DNA of 64,000 nt from Bacillus sp. AFS088145 (GTDB lineage: Bacteria > Bacillota > Bacilli > Bacillales > Bacillaceae_G). Location of the stretch: assembly GCF_002564465.1 (NCBI RefSeq), contig NZ_NUUX01000008.1:225953-289952 (forward strand), given 5' to 3'. Below the pieces are notes generated by a model, which was not told where the DNA came from, did not search any database, and was given only the letters and a program-made list of their open reading frames with translations. Made by a program: the position numbers and the translations under genes. Of the stretch, positions 36,766 to 47,641 are shown one piece after another (within the stretch, counting starts at the first letter, position 1; each line of letters begins with the position of its first letter).

Positions 36766-38621
36766 TATGCCTCAACCCCCTCATCAGCTATGTCTTCTTT
36801 ATGGATATGGAATCCATGATCATCAATCCAAGAACGTAAGAACATTGAACCGAATGTAATAAATAAGCCAAGAATTAATACACCAACTGCCGTGTGGTTT
36901 TTAAGTTGGTCATTATACAATGCCCCAAATGCTGCAATAAATAAGCCCACTGACATAACAAATGGTAAAATAGATGAGTTTGGCATATGAATATCACCTA
37001 GTGGTTCAGCAGGTGTCATTTTGCCGTCTCCTTCCATTTTTTCTACCCATAGAGCGTCTAATCCACGTACATATGGAATTTGAGCAAAGTTATATTCTGG
37101 TGCAGGAGAAGGAATTGCCCACTCAAGTGTACGACCTACACCCCATGCATCTCCAGCAGCTTTCTTACCTTTAATTGCTGTATAAACTACATTGATTAAC
37201 ATAACGATTGTAGCTAGACCCATGAACATTGCTCCGATTGAGCTGATCATGTTACCAGTATCTAAGCCTTGTCCTGGTAGATATGTAAAGTAACGACGAG
37301 GCATACCCATTAAACCTAAGAAATGTTGGATAAAGAATGTTAAATGGAAACCAATAAAGAATAAAAAGAATGTAATTTTACCTAATGTTTCATTTAAGAT
37401 TTTACCAAACATTTTTGGCCACCAGTAATGTGCACCGGCAAATAGACCAAATACTACCCCACCTACGATTACGTAGTGGAAGTGAGCTACTACGAAATAA
37501 CTATCATGGAATTGATAGTCAGCAGGAGCTGCAGCGTTCATAATACCAGTTACCCCACCTAGTACGAATGATGGAATAAACGCAACTGACCAAAGCATTG
37601 GTGTTGTAAAACGAATTTGTCCGCCCCACATTGTTAATAACCAGTTAAAGATTTTAACCCCTGTAGGTACTGCAATTGCCATAGTTGCAACTGCGAAAAT
37701 TGCATTTGCTACTGCACCAAGACCGTCTGTAAACATATGGTGAGCCCATACCATGAATCCTAAGAAACCAATTAAAACTGTTGCGAATACCATTGAAGAG
37801 TATCCAAATAAACGTTTCTTAGAGAATGCTGGAATGATATCAGAGAAGATACCAAATGCCGGTAATATAAGAATATAAACCTCTGGATGTCCGAAAATCC
37901 AGAATAAATGTTCAAAGATCATTGAGTTTCCACCTAAAGATGCATCAAAGAATGCAGTTCCAAATAGGCGGTCAAACATTAATAACGCTAACCCGATTGT
38001 TAATGCCGGGAAAGCAAATAAAATAAGTGCTGATGTTACAAATACTGTCCAAGTAAATAGTGGCATACGCATGTATGTTAACCCTGGAGCACGCATGTTA
38101 ATAATCGTTGCTAGGAAGTTAATACCACCTGCTAATGTACCAATACCTGAAATTTGTAGACCTAATAAGTAGAAGTCTACACCATGTGATTTACTGTGTA
38201 GAGCTAGTGTCGCATATGATGTCCAACCTGCGTCAGGCGCTCCACCTAAGAACCAACTTAGATTTAAGAAAACTCCACCAACGAAGAATAACCAGAAACC
38301 TAAAGAATTTAAAAACGGGAAAGCTACGTCACGAGCACCAATTTGTAATGGTACTACCGCGTTAAAAAATGCAAAGATCATCGGCATCGCCGCTAAGAAA
38401 ATCATTGTTGTACCATGCATTGTTAATACTTGGTTATAAGCATCACCAACTAAAAATGTGTTGTCTGGCTTAATTAATTGTATACGAATAAATAACGCTT
38501 CCATCCCACCAACTAAGAAAAAGAATCCGCCTGCAATTAAATACAGGATGGCAATTTTCTTATGGTCGACTGTCGTTAAGTAGTCCCACAATAGTGGTTT
38601 CTTTTTCGCTACAGAACTCAC
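36765..38621 (-). CDS. ctaD: Cytochrome c oxidase subunit I (caa3 type)
   Basis: Catalytic heme-copper subunit, 618 aa with about fourteen helices. The CuB/heme a3 site is seen in WIFGHPEVYILILPAFG (His and cross-linked Tyr), WAHHMFTDGL (His pair) and HFHYVIVGG (heme ligands). The N-terminal low-spin heme His is in LTMHGTTMIF. A C-terminal extension of about 100 residues is typical of Bacillus CtaD. The start codon is GTG, eight bases after AAAGGGGG. Confidence 0.97.
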   Translation of the reverse strand: MSSVAKKKPLLWDYLTTVDHKKIAILYLIAGGFFFLVGGMEALFIRIQLIKPDNTFLVGDAYNQVLTMHGTTMIFLAAMPMIFAFFNAVVPLQIGARDVAFPFLNSLGFWLFFVGGVFLNLSWFLGGAPDAGWTSYATLALHSKSHGVDFYLLGLQISGIGTLAGGINFLATIINMRAPGLTYMRMPLFTWTVFVTSALILFAFPALTIGLALLMFDRLFGTAFFDASLGGNSMIFEHLFWIFGHPEVYILILPAFGIFSDIIPAFSKKRLFGYSSMVFATVLIGFLGFMVWAHHMFTDGLGAVANAIFAVATMAIAVPTGVKIFNWLLTMWGGQIRFTTPMLWSVAFIPSFVLGGVTGIMNAAAPADYQFHDSYFVVAHFHYVIVGGVVFGLFAGAHYWWPKMFGKILNETLGKITFFLFFIGFHLTFFIQHFLGLMGMPRRYFTYLPGQGLDTGNMISSIGAMFMGLATIVMLINVVYTAIKGKKAAGDAWGVGRTLEWAIPSPAPEYNFAQIPYVRGLDALWVEKMEGDGKMTPAEPLGDIHMPNSSILPFVMSVGLFIAAFGALYNDQLKNHTAVGVLILGLFITFGSMFLRSWIDDHGFHIHKEDIADEGVEA

Positions 38622-38653
38622 AGTATTACCCCCTTTGCTTCATATCCATTAAT

Positions 38654-39694
38654 TTATTTTGCAATTTTTAAGCTAGTTAAGTATGCAGTTAATGCATCAA
38701 TCTGATCAGCTGATAAGTCACCATATTTACCTGACATAAGGTTTCCTGGCTTCATAGCTTCCGGATTTGTTAACCATTTTTTGATGTTTGCTTCATTATT
38801 TTTAGCAATACCAGCAACCATATCACGATCACCGAAGTTAGCTAAGTTTGGAGCAAGTCGTGCAGCAGGTGGTCTTGTATCATTTGCGTCTGCAGCATGA
38901 CAACCAATACAGCTTTGTTTGAAGATTTTTTCACCTTCTTGTGCATCTGCTGTTACAGCTTGACCCTTTTGATTCTTCATATCAGCTAACCACTTATCGT
39001 AGTCGGCTTGACTTACAACTTTAACTTTAAATTGCATTAATGAATGTGAAGGACCACAAAACTCTGCACAGAATCCATTATATGTACCTTCTTTATCCGC
39101 TGAAAGCCACATTTTGTTTTCGCCTTCAACGTTTGTATCAAGCTTACCTGCTAATGATGGTACCCAGAATGAGTGTTTGATATCTTGACCTTTTAGGTTT
39201 AAGATAACTTTTTTACCAACTGGGATATACATGTCTTGAGAAGTAATGAATTTTTGTTTTGGATACTCAAATTCCCACCAGAAAAGATGAGCATTTACAT
39301 TAATAACAATTGCATCTTTTTTCTTCTCATCTTTTGATATTTGCTTCTCATCTGAAAGCTTAAACGTTTGTGATACTGTTGGTACTGCTAAAATAATAAG
39401 TAAAATAACAGGAATAATTGTCCAAAGAAGCTCTAAGAAATGATTACCTTCTACTTGCTTTGGAATAATATTTTCTTGACCTTTACGGTGACGATATTTC
39501 ACGATTACGTAAAGGAAAAGAACTGTTACTACAGCAACAACGAATACCATGATCAACGTACTTAGCTTCATAAGATCGTATTGCATTTTTGCTACTTCAC
39601 CTTGAGGATTCAGTGTAGATTGATTTGCATGTCCACATGCACTCAAAATAACTGCTATCAAGGAAATTAGCGAGACTAATCGCCAATGTTTCAT
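38654..39694 (-). CDS. ctaC: Cytochrome c oxidase subunit II with fused cytochrome c domain
   Basis: 346-aa lipoprotein of the caa3 oxidase. A lipobox ends at Cys20 (LSAC). Two membrane helices follow (about 40-65 and 85-108), then the extracytoplasmic CuA domain with CAEFCGPSHSLMQF (Cys pair, His, Met ligands) and a C-terminal cytochrome c domain with CIGCH (about residue 270) and a later Met (NLMSGKYG). The fused cytochrome marks the caa3 type. GAGGGGGAAG precedes the ATG. Confidence 0.96.
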   Translation of the reverse strand: MKHWRLVSLISLIAVILSACGHANQSTLNPQGEVAKMQYDLMKLSTLIMVFVVAVVTVLFLYVIVKYRHRKGQENIIPKQVEGNHFLELLWTIIPVILLIILAVPTVSQTFKLSDEKQISKDEKKKDAIVINVNAHLFWWEFEYPKQKFITSQDMYIPVGKKVILNLKGQDIKHSFWVPSLAGKLDTNVEGENKMWLSADKEGTYNGFCAEFCGPSHSLMQFKVKVVSQADYDKWLADMKNQKGQAVTADAQEGEKIFKQSCIGCHAADANDTRPPAARLAPNLANFGDRDMVAGIAKNNEANIKKWLTNPEAMKPGNLMSGKYGDLSADQIDALTAYLTSLKIAK

Positions 39695-39789
39695 AAGTAT
39701 ACTTCCCCCTCTTTCAATTTAAAGTGTTTCATTCTTATTTAAAAATAAGATTAAACAAACAATAAAAAAATCCCCCGTAATACCCCTAA

Positions 39790-40710
39790 TTAAAACGAAA
39801 TTGTAAACACAATCATTGACATAAATAGAAGAGTTAAATAGTTAATGGAGTATATAAACATCAGTTTAGAGAACTTTTGATCATCCTTTTGTTTATAACA
39901 ATATAATCCTAAAATAACCCATCCAATATTCAATATTGTTGCAAAAATAATAAATGGTAAACCTAGAGCTTGCATGTAAAATGGCAGTGGTAATAAACAT
40001 AATACCCAAATCATCACTTGACGTTTCGTCATTTCAAATCCGTAAACCACCGGTAGCATTGGAATTCCCGCTCTTTTGTATTCTTCAGAACGTCTCATCG
40101 CAAGTGCTAAGAAATGAGGTGGTTGCCATATAAACATGATTAAAAACAGCATCCAAGCAATTGGATGCAAATTCGCATCGATTGCTGCCCATCCAATTAA
40201 TGGGGGTGCTGCACCAGATATACTACCTACTACTGTGTTTAACGTGTAATTACGTTTCGTCCAAAGAGTGTATAGTACGATATATGTAAATGCACCAATA
40301 AATGCATATACAACAGCCATTAAGGTTGTGAAAGCCATAAATGTAAAGCCCACAATTAATAAAAGAATACCAATCGAAATTGTAACGCTTGGTTTAATAT
40401 TACCAGTTACAGTTGGTCTGTTTTTAGTTCTCTCCATATATGGATCAATATCACGATCAATATAGTTATTGATTACACATGATCCCGCAATAATAAGTGA
40501 TGAACCAATTACAGTAATAATTGCTTTTGGTAAATAATCTAATATATCTAATCCATTTATTTGGATTGCTAACCAGATACCTGTAAAAGTTGTCAGTATA
40601 TTAGAGTTTACGATCCCTATTTTCATTAAAGAAAGTAAATCTTTCTTTAGTGACCTAGAAGGATGATTAGTTTCTTCGTTTTTAGAAACATTATTAGCTA
40701 ATTGTTCCAA
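39790..40710 (-). CDS. ctaB: Protoheme IX farnesyltransferase (heme O synthase)
   Basis: UbiA-family prenyltransferase that adds a farnesyl group to heme B; the product heme O is used by CtaA. About nine helices; the Asp-rich prenyl diphosphate site is [20 protein letters not shown] (about residue 95), and [17 protein letters not shown] follows. Start: the longest frame begins 11 codons upstream, but AGAGGAGGA stands before the TTG at 40710, giving 306 aa, as in B. subtilis. Confidence 0.94.
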   Translation of the reverse strand: MEQLANNVSKNEETNHPSRSLKKDLLSLMKIGIVNSNILTTFTGIWLAIQINGLDILDYLPKAIITVIGSSLIIAGSCVINNYIDRDIDPYMERTKNRPTVTGNIKPSVTISIGILLLIVGFTFMAFTTLMAVVYAFIGAFTYIVLYTLWTKRNYTLNTVVGSISGAAPPLIGWAAIDANLHPIAWMLFLIMFIWQPPHFLALAMRRSEEYKRAGIPMLPVVYGFEMTKRQVMIWVLCLLPLPFYMQALGLPFIIFATILNIGWVILGLYCYKQKDDQKFSKLMFIYSINYLTLLFMSMIVFTISF

Positions 40711-41110
40711 GTCAATCCTCCTCTTTTTTTTGCAAAACTTCATTTTTCATACCCATTTTTTAATGGTTCATAATGAGTTTTTAATTTAGACATACTTCTA
40801 TTAAACTAAATTCAATGAAATTTTTGTGATAAATATATGAACAAATTGTGTACGTTTCAAAAAAATTTTATCGTAAACAGCCTATCTTTTCAATACTAAA
40901 TACTATTTAATTATAAAATTAATTATTTCTATATTTTAAAAATGAATACATTCAAAGTTAAGAAAAAACAAATATTATGTCTAAATATGAAGGTTACCTT
41001 TGAATTTTGTGTCGTAATCTTATATGATATAGAAGTATTATTTACAGAATAATTTTTTTAATAATTAAATTTTAAAATTATTATTATTTTATAAAAGTGG
41101 GTGGATATAC
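40711..41110. other. Divergent ctaB/ctaA control region
   Basis: About 400 bases of very AT-rich DNA between the divergent heme genes. A ctaA promoter is visible (41000-41028). In B. subtilis this interval binds the response regulator ResD and carries catabolite control; I see plausible A/T-rich direct repeats but no exact sites I can name. No gene is present. Confidence 0.5.
41000..41028 (+). promoter_or_regulatory. SigA-type promoter of ctaA
   Basis: TTGAAT (41000-41005) and TATGAT (41023-41028) are 17 bases apart; the start codon is about 80 bases downstream. Confidence 0.65.
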
Positions 41111-42046
41111 TTGCTACGTGTTTTAAAAGGGGTATCGTTAATTACCTCATTCATTCTTTTAATTGTTTTATTGGGTGGTGCACTCGTAACAAAGACTAAT
41201 TCTGGACTCGGTTGTGGAAGATCATGGCCTCTTTGTAAAGGTCAAATCATTCCTGATCATCTAACTATTCAAACTGTCATTGAATTATCTCATCGTGCAG
41301 CATCAGGCCTTGCTGGGATATTTGTTTTATTATTAGCAGTGCTTGCTTGGATTGTCATTCCTCATAAAAGAGAAACAAAGTTTTTAGCAATCATTTCTTG
41401 TATTTTTCTAATTGCACAAGCATTAATTGGGGCAGCCGCAGTTGTTTGGGGTCAAGTCCCAGCTGTAAAAGCAATTCATTTTGGTATTTCTCTAATTTGT
41501 TTTGCAGCTGTAGTCATGTTAACATTATTAATTTTTGAGCGTGATCGCAATTATCAAAAAAATTCTTTTTATGTCGGAAAAAGAATGAAATTTCATACTT
41601 ATGGTTTATGGATTTATTCATACTTAGTAGTTTATACTGGCGCTCTTGTTCGCCACGAGAATGCTAGCTTAGCTTGCCCTAGCTGGCCACTATGCAGTAA
41701 AGCAAACAATGGATTTCCTACACAAGTTCATGAATGGATTCAAATGGGACATCGATTCGCTGCTTTTCTTTTATTCGTCTGGGTAATTATTGCATTTGTA
41801 CATGCTTATAAATACTATCGTAATGAACGTGGCATTTATTTTGGATGGTCTGTATCTTTAATTCTTGTTACACTTCAAGTAATTTGTGGAGCGGTTATAG
41901 TTTTTACAAACCTAAATATTTATGTTGCATTAACACATGCTATATTAATCTCATGCTTGTTTGCGATCTTTAGTTTCCAAAGTTTAGTTTGTACAAGAAG
42001 TAAAAGCTCAAATTCTGAGTTACTTCAAAATAAAAATATCTCTTAA
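41111..42046 (+). CDS. ctaA: Heme A synthase
   Basis: 311-aa membrane enzyme that oxidises the C8 methyl of heme O to give heme A. Eight helices; the essential cysteine pair is in CGRSWPLC (Cys35 and Cys42), a second pair is in ACPSWPLC (near 190), and conserved His ligands are in [25 protein letters not shown] and THAIL. The start is a TTG after GGGTGG. It diverges from ctaB, as in B. subtilis. Confidence 0.96.
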   Translation: MLRVLKGVSLITSFILLIVLLGGALVTKTNSGLGCGRSWPLCKGQIIPDHLTIQTVIELSHRAASGLAGIFVLLLAVLAWIVIPHKRETKFLAIISCIFLIAQALIGAAAVVWGQVPAVKAIHFGISLICFAAVVMLTLLIFERDRNYQKNSFYVGKRMKFHTYGLWIYSYLVVYTGALVRHENASLACPSWPLCSKANNGFPTQVHEWIQMGHRFAAFLLFVWVIIAFVHAYKYYRNERGIYFGWSVSLILVTLQVICGAVIVFTNLNIYVALTHAILISCLFAIFSFQSLVCTRSKSSNSELLQNKNIS

Positions 42047-42095
42047 AAAAGGTATTTCTTCCACTTAAATGTAGAAGAAATACCTTTTTTTTTAC
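42045..42095 (+). terminator. Intrinsic terminator of ctaA
   Basis: AAGGTATTTCTTC pairs with GAAGAAATACCTT over a 12-base loop, ending in a T9 run. Confidence 0.9.
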
Positions 42096-42096
42096 A

Positions 42097-42153
42097 TTAA
42101 AAATGATAGCGAAGAAGAGTAGCCTTTATATTGCAGCTTCTCTAACTTCGCTA
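42097..42153 (-). terminator. Probable terminator of pyc
   Basis: TAGCGAAG and CTTCGCTA are complementary at the ends of a 31-base interior that can fold further (AGAAGCTGC...). On the minus strand ATTTTTAA follows. Confidence 0.65.
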
Positions 42154-42166
42154 TACTTTGTACTTT

Positions 42167-45100
42167 TTATCTTTGATCTAGTTCTATTAGTAGATCACCT
42201 GTAGAAATACTTTCCCCTGATGTAATCAGAATATCTCTTACTACACCTGTAAATGGAGATTGGACAGTTGTTTCCATTTTCATCGCTTCTGTAATTGCTA
42301 AAGTTTGACCTTTTTCAACTACATCGCCCTTTTTAACAAGTACATTTAAAACAGTACCTGGCATTGTTGCGTTAATATGGTTTGGATTACTAGTGTCCCC
42401 TTTTCTTTTTTGAACGACAGTAGATTTGACTGAGTAATCTTTAACCACTATTTCTCGAGGCTGACCATTTAATTCAAAGTAGATAACTCTTGTTCCATCA
42501 GGCTGAGCTTGACCAATCGAAACAAGTTTAACAATCAGTGTTTTACCACGTTCAATATCTACTTTAATCTCTTCATCTAATTTCATTCCATGGAAGAAAG
42601 AAGGTGTATCAAGTACAGATAAGTCCCCATAGCTTTCTACATTTTTTTGATAGTCCATAAATACTTTAGGATATAAGCAATAAGCTAATATATCAAAATT
42701 AGTAACCTGACGATTTAACGTCTTGAATAAATACTCCTCAACATCTTTAAAATCAATCGGTTTTAATGTCTCCCCAGCTCTTTCAGTCAATGGCTGTCTG
42801 CCTTTTAAGATGATGCGTTGTAAACTCTTTGGAAATCCTCCATGAGGTTGTCCCAATTTTCCTTCAAAAAATTCTATTACTGAATCAGGAAAATCGATAT
42901 TTTCTCCTTTTTCATATACAGAATCTTCATCTAAATTATTTTGAACCATAAACAATGCCATATCTCCAACTACTTTAGAAGATGGTGTTACTTTAACGAC
43001 ATCTCCAAATAGTTGATTTACCCTACCATACATATCCTTAACTTCTTCAAATCGGTCTCCTAAACCAACACCTTTAGCTTGTTGTTTTAAGTTAGAATAC
43101 TGACCACCTGGCATTTCATGTTGATAAACCTCTGTGTGTGGTGAAACCATACCACTTTCAAAGCTACTATAATACTTACGAACGCCTTCCCAGTAGGTTG
43201 ATAACTGCTCTAAGCCGTTTATATTTAAGTTTATCTCGTTATTTGAACCTTTTAGAGCATAATATAAACTATTTGCACTTGGCTGAGAAGTTAAGCCAGA
43301 CATACTTCCAATTGCGATGTCTACAACATCAACGCCAGCTTCGATTGCTTTTACATATGTGTATAACCCATTTCCACTCGTATCATGAGTATGTAAGTGG
43401 ATTGGTAGATCTACAGTATCCTTCAATTCACTAATTAACGTGTAAGCAGCCTGAGGCTTTAATAAACCAGCCATGTCTTTAATAGCTAAAATATGTGCAC
43501 CAGCCGATTCTAAATCCTTTGCAAGCTCTTTATAATACGCTAGATTATATTTTGTTCTAGTTGGGTCTAATATATCTCCGGTGTAACAAATCGATGCCTC
43601 AGCAAGCTTTCCACTCTCTCTTACAGCATCTATTGCGACTTCCATCCCTTTAATCCAATTTAGACTATCAAATATTCTAAATACATCGATTCCTGCTTGA
43701 GCCGATGCTTCAATAAACTTTTTAACAAGATTATCAGGGTAATTTTTATAACCAACTGCATTTGATCCACGTAAAAGCATTTGGAATAATACATTTGGAA
43801 CTTGTTCTCTTAAATTTAATAATCTTTCCCATGGATCTTCATTTAAGAAACGGTACGCTACATCAAAAGTCGCTCCGCCCCACATTTCCATAGAGAATAA
43901 GTTAGGTAATAATTTTGACGTTTGTTCTGCTACTGTAATTAGGTCTTTTGAACGAATTCTCGTTGCAAGCAGTGATTGATGAGCATCCCTAAACGTTGTG
44001 TCTGTAAATAAAACATTCGGTTGATTTTTTAACCACTTCGAAAATTCTTCAGCACCTAATTTATCTAGTAATTGTTTCGTTCCACTTTCAGCATTTTTAA
44101 TATGATTTACATTTGGAATGATAATATCATCATAAGCTGGTTTTTCTTTAACCGATATACCTGGAAATCCATTCACTGTTACATTGCCGATATAATTTAA
44201 TAATTTTGTTCCACGGTCTCTTCTTTTTGCAAAAACAAATAATTCCGGAGATGAGTCTACAAAAGAAGTATTATACTCACCAGATAAGAAATCTGGATGT
44301 GTCGTAACATTTTCTAAAAAAGGAATATTTGTTTTAATCCCACGGATACGGAATTCTTTTAAATTTCGATTTAACTTCGCAATTGCGCCTTCGAATGTCA
44401 ATGCATGAGTCGTTACTTTTACTAATAATGAATCATAGTAAGGTGTAATAACAGCACCTTGGAAGCTGTTACCCGTGTCTAACCTTACACCAAAACCTCC
44501 ACCTGAACGATATGCCATAATTTTTCCAGTATCAGGCATAAAATTATTTAGTGGGTCCTCCGTTGTAACACGTGCTTGAACCGCAAAGCCAATTTTTGGA
44601 ATCTCATCTTGCAATGGAATTCCTACTTTATCACTATGTAAACTATTACCTTGTGCAATTAAGATCTGTGTTTGAACAATATCAATTCCTGTAATCATTT
44701 CAGTAATTGTATGTTCAACTTGTACGCGAGGGTTAACCTCAATAAAATAAAAATCATTACCTGAAACTAAAAATTCAACTGTACCAGCGTTTACATATTC
44801 TACTTCTTTCATCAATTGAACAGCTGCATCACAAATTCTATTTCTTAAATCTTCACTAATCGAAGTACATGGTGCAACTTCAACTAATTTTTGATGTCTT
44901 CTTTGAATTGAACAATCGCGTTCAAACAAATGAATGATATTACCTTGGTTATCTCCTAATATTTGAACTTCAATATGCTTTGGATTTTCAATATACTTCT
45001 CAACATAAACTTCATCATTACCAAAAGCAGCTTTTGCTTCAGACTTAGCACGCTCGTATGCATCTTTTAATCCTGCATTCGTACGGACAATCCTCATTCC

Positions 45101-45616
45101 ACGACCGCCGCCACCTAGAGCAGCTTTAATGATAATCGGGAATCCATAAGTTTCACCAAATTCCTTTACATCATCCAATGAGTTTACTGGTCCATTGCTA
45201 CCTGGAATGATTGGCAAATTAGCTTGAAGAGCTTGCTGCTTCGCTTTAATTTTATCTCCAAAAATATCTAAGTGTCTTGAATATGGCCCGATAAAAATAA
45301 TGCCCTCTTCTTCACATCTCTGAGCAAATTTAATATTTTCTGATAAGAATCCATATCCTGGATGGATTGCATCTACATTGTTTTTCTTTGCAATTTCAAT
45401 AATACCTTCAATATCTAGATAAGCATCAATTGGCTTTTTACCTTTTCCAACTATGTATGCTTCGTCAGCTTTATAACGGTGATATGACCCTTCATCTTCT
45501 TTAGAATAAATACCAACTGTTCTAATTCCTAACTCAGTGCAAGCTCGAAATACTCGAATTGCAATTTCACCTCGGTTAGCAACAAGAACTTTTTTAATCT
45601 GTTTCGTGTAAGTCAT
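42167..45616 (-). CDS. pyc: Pyruvate carboxylase
   Basis: Anaplerotic, biotin-dependent conversion of pyruvate to oxaloacetate; 1149 aa, matching B. subtilis PycA. The N-terminal biotin carboxylase/ATP-grasp part has KVLVANRGEIAIR, the glycine-rich GGGGRGMR loop (near 165) and the EVNPRVQVEH active-site motif (near 295). The carboxyltransferase domain has LFTDTTFRDAHQSLLATR (near 545) and the metal His pair in LHTHDT. The C-terminal biotinyl domain has EAMKMET (lysine near 1113). The frame's first 21 residues are dropped because AGGAGG precedes the internal ATG. Confidence 0.97.
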   Translation of the reverse strand: MTYTKQIKKVLVANRGEIAIRVFRACTELGIRTVGIYSKEDEGSYHRYKADEAYIVGKGKKPIDAYLDIEGIIEIAKKNNVDAIHPGYGFLSENIKFAQRCEEEGIIFIGPYSRHLDIFGDKIKAKQQALQANLPIIPGSNGPVNSLDDVKEFGETYGFPIIIKAALGGGGRGMRIVRTNAGLKDAYERAKSEAKAAFGNDEVYVEKYIENPKHIEVQILGDNQGNIIHLFERDCSIQRRHQKLVEVAPCTSISEDLRNRICDAAVQLMKEVEYVNAGTVEFLVSGNDFYFIEVNPRVQVEHTITEMITGIDIVQTQILIAQGNSLHSDKVGIPLQDEIPKIGFAVQARVTTEDPLNNFMPDTGKIMAYRSGGGFGVRLDTGNSFQGAVITPYYDSLLVKVTTHALTFEGAIAKLNRNLKEFRIRGIKTNIPFLENVTTHPDFLSGEYNTSFVDSSPELFVFAKRRDRGTKLLNYIGNVTVNGFPGISVKEKPAYDDIIIPNVNHIKNAESGTKQLLDKLGAEEFSKWLKNQPNVLFTDTTFRDAHQSLLATRIRSKDLITVAEQTSKLLPNLFSMEMWGGATFDVAYRFLNEDPWERLLNLREQVPNVLFQMLLRGSNAVGYKNYPDNLVKKFIEASAQAGIDVFRIFDSLNWIKGMEVAIDAVRESGKLAEASICYTGDILDPTRTKYNLAYYKELAKDLESAGAHILAIKDMAGLLKPQAAYTLISELKDTVDLPIHLHTHDTSGNGLYTYVKAIEAGVDVVDIAIGSMSGLTSQPSANSLYYALKGSNNEINLNINGLEQLSTYWEGVRKYYSSFESGMVSPHTEVYQHEMPGGQYSNLKQQAKGVGLGDRFEEVKDMYGRVNQLFGDVVKVTPSSKVVGDMALFMVQNNLDEDSVYEKGENIDFPDSVIEFFEGKLGQPHGGFPKSLQRIILKGRQPLTERAGETLKPIDFKDVEEYLFKTLNRQVTNFDILAYCLYPKVFMDYQKNVESYGDLSVLDTPSFFHGMKLDEEIKVDIERGKTLIVKLVSIGQAQPDGTRVIYFELNGQPREIVVKDYSVKSTVVQKRKGDTSNPNHINATMPGTVLNVLVKKGDVVEKGQTLAITEAMKMETTVQSPFTGVVRDILITSGESISTGDLLIELDQR

Positions 45617-45697
45617 TTGTGTAAGCCTCCTGTATTTATGAAAGATAATTATCAATAAATTAAGAATAAACTTTTTCAAAATGCATTTTTGAAGATT

Positions 45698-46840
45698 TTA
45701 TAAAGTTTCTTTATGAATCTTATTTCGTATTGAAATATTCATTAAAATACCAACCATAGAAAGCATAACGATTAACGAAGTTCCTCCATAACTAACAAAA
45801 GGTAACGGAACACCCGTAAGTGGAATTAACGAAGTAACTCCTCCAATATTTACAAATGATTGAATGACGATGATTGCACTAATCCCTGTAGCTAATAATG
45901 AATCAAAAGAATCCTTTGATTGATGAGCTATTAACAATCCACGCCAAACAATTATGAATATACATAAAATAACTACAATTACTCCTATTAAACCTGTTTC
46001 TTCACCGATTATAGCTAGAATAAAGTCAGTATGAGGCTCAGGTAAGTAACCTAGTTTTTGAATACTTTTTCCTAATCCAACTCCTGTAAGCCCACCATTT
46101 GCAAATGCGATTAGCGAATTTACGATCTGAAATCCGATTCCTTGCGCATAGTCAAAAGGATTTCGGAAAGCTAAAAATCGATTTACTTGTACATCTGTTA
46201 ATCCGATCCCTAAACTGATACAAATACTAATTAATGGATATAGTAATCCAATCCCACCAACGAATAGGAGAATTAATCTCTTAACAATAAAACCACTACA
46301 AAACGAAACTACAGCACAAGTACCGATTATTAATAAAGCTGTACCTGTATCCGGTTGTAATCTCAATAGGATGATATAAATAGCAACTATGGTCCATGGA
46401 GCAAATAACATTTTCCAGTTCTTTGTAATTCGCTTTTGTCTTTTGGAGTACCAACTTGCTAAAAGAACAATTGATCCTAATTTGATTAACTCGGCTGGTT
46501 GAATTCCAAATACCCAGCTTTTTGCATTATTTCTAACTTCACCAAAGAGTAGAACTGCAATAAGTAATCCTAAACTTACAGCCACATTTAATATCAAAGC
46601 AATTCTTTTTCTAAAGAAAGTTGCAGGTAAAAACATAAAAAAAACAAATGCAAACATCCCTACTTCAAAGGCAACTAATTGCTTATGAAAGAAATAGTCA
46701 CTTGGCCAATGTTCACTTTGATAACGTATGGATGGTAATGGTGAGCTTGCACTATACACCATAATTAATCCAAATAAACATAACACTAATAATGGAACAA
46801 AAATCATATAATCAATATTTTTCAAATATTTTTTTAACAT
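45698..46840 (-). CDS. ftsW: FtsW/RodA/SpoVE-family peptidoglycan glycosyltransferase
   Basis: SEDS-family glycosyltransferase with ten helices, 380 aa. It polymerises lipid II, with a partner class B PBP such as the PBP2B encoded at 3.9-6.1 kb. Family signatures are MVYSASS (near residue 28), WVFGIQPAELIKLGSIV (near 112; Pro-Ala-Glu), LQPDTGTALLI (near 165; catalytic-type Asp) and PLPFVSYGGTSLIVM at the C-terminus. B. subtilis ftsW (ylaO) also precedes pycA, so FtsW is preferred over RodA or SpoVE. Confidence 0.93.
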   Translation of the reverse strand: MLKKYLKNIDYMIFVPLLVLCLFGLIMVYSASSPLPSIRYQSEHWPSDYFFHKQLVAFEVGMFAFVFFMFLPATFFRKRIALILNVAVSLGLLIAVLLFGEVRNNAKSWVFGIQPAELIKLGSIVLLASWYSKRQKRITKNWKMLFAPWTIVAIYIILLRLQPDTGTALLIIGTCAVVSFCSGFIVKRLILLFVGGIGLLYPLISICISLGIGLTDVQVNRFLAFRNPFDYAQGIGFQIVNSLIAFANGGLTGVGLGKSIQKLGYLPEPHTDFILAIIGEETGLIGVIVVILCIFIIVWRGLLIAHQSKDSFDSLLATGISAIIVIQSFVNIGGVTSLIPLTGVPLPFVSYGGTSLIVMLSMVGILMNISIRNKIHKETL

Positions 46841-46970
46841 TACTTAATCATCCCTGCTTTGATTAATTATACTTTATGTATTCAACTATTTTGCTAAATT
46901 CCCTTTTTAAATAAAAATATTGTAACATAGATTAATAGATTTATTACTTATAACAATTAAAAAAATTCAC

Positions 46971-47005
46971 AAAAAAAAGCTCAAACATTTAATGTTTGAA
47001 CTTTT
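46971..47005 (-). terminator. Intrinsic terminator of ylaN
   Basis: GTTCAAACATT and AATGTTTGAGC pair nearly perfectly; eight T follow on the minus strand. Confidence 0.85.
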
Positions 47006-47016
47006 GTTGCTAATAA

Positions 47017-47307
47017 TTATTTATTCTTTTGATCTGTAAACGCTTCATGTAGAGCAGATAGTTGACGCTCAAGTTCAGAAAGAAGTTCTCTACCTTGTTC
47101 TGCTTCAATTAAACCTAAACGAGAAGCAAAATCAATCTCCCTTGATAATCCAAACATTTGAGTATCTAAAACCTCTTCATATAGAGGGCATTGTGGCATC
47201 GTTAAATGATCAAGTTGCACATTTATTAATTTTAATATTTTTTCAGCATCTTTTTTTAATAATTCAAATGCTTTATCTTTGTAATCTGTTACAGCATCAG
47301 ACCTCAA
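47017..47307 (-). CDS. ylaN: YlaN family protein
   Basis: 96-aa helical protein of the YlaN/DUF1507 family, with the near-invariant [20 protein letters not shown] and [11 protein letters not shown] blocks. YlaN is essential in some conditions in B. subtilis, can be bypassed by iron, and has been proposed to act with the regulator Fur. The start is taken as TTG at 47307, just after GGAGGGAG; the longer frame has the ribosome binding site inside it. It lies upstream of ftsW, as in B. subtilis. Confidence 0.92.
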   Translation of the reverse strand: MRSDAVTDYKDKAFELLKKDAEKILKLINVQLDHLTMPQCPLYEEVLDTQMFGLSREIDFASRLGLIEAEQGRELLSELERQLSALHEAFTDQKNK

Positions 47308-47641
47308 TTTTCTCCCTCCGCTTCCGTACAAGCTATCTATTTAATATTATAGTTCTTTTTAGGAAAAATCAACTTAAATCAAAATTTTTGCAAATATGTC
47401 ACTTAGAAAATTATATTTTGCAACAGTTTATTTATTAGAATTTTCTTATGTTAGGATGTAGATTTTATATTGTAATCTAATTTCTACAAAAAAAAACCGC
47501 TCATTAAATCACTAAAAAAAGCTGAAAACACAATAATACTTAAATGAAAATAAAGCGCTATCTTTGTTCAATTGTTTGTCTTTTTACTTAAAATAGTCGT
47601 ACACTATAGGTAGACTTAGTACATAGAAGGAGTTTTATTAT
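47308..47641. other. Divergent intergenic region ylaN / 47642 gene
   Basis: 334 bases, AT-rich. On the minus strand TTGATT with TATAAT/TAATAT near 47345-47375 may be the ylaN promoter. On the plus strand TTGTCT (47576-47581) and TACACT (47600-47605) are 18 bases apart, 30 bases before the AAGGAG of the rightward gene. Nothing else is evident. Confidence 0.45.

Noticed and set aside
38135-38365. Plus-strand frame inside ctaD
   Set aside because: Antisense shadow of a conserved oxidase gene.
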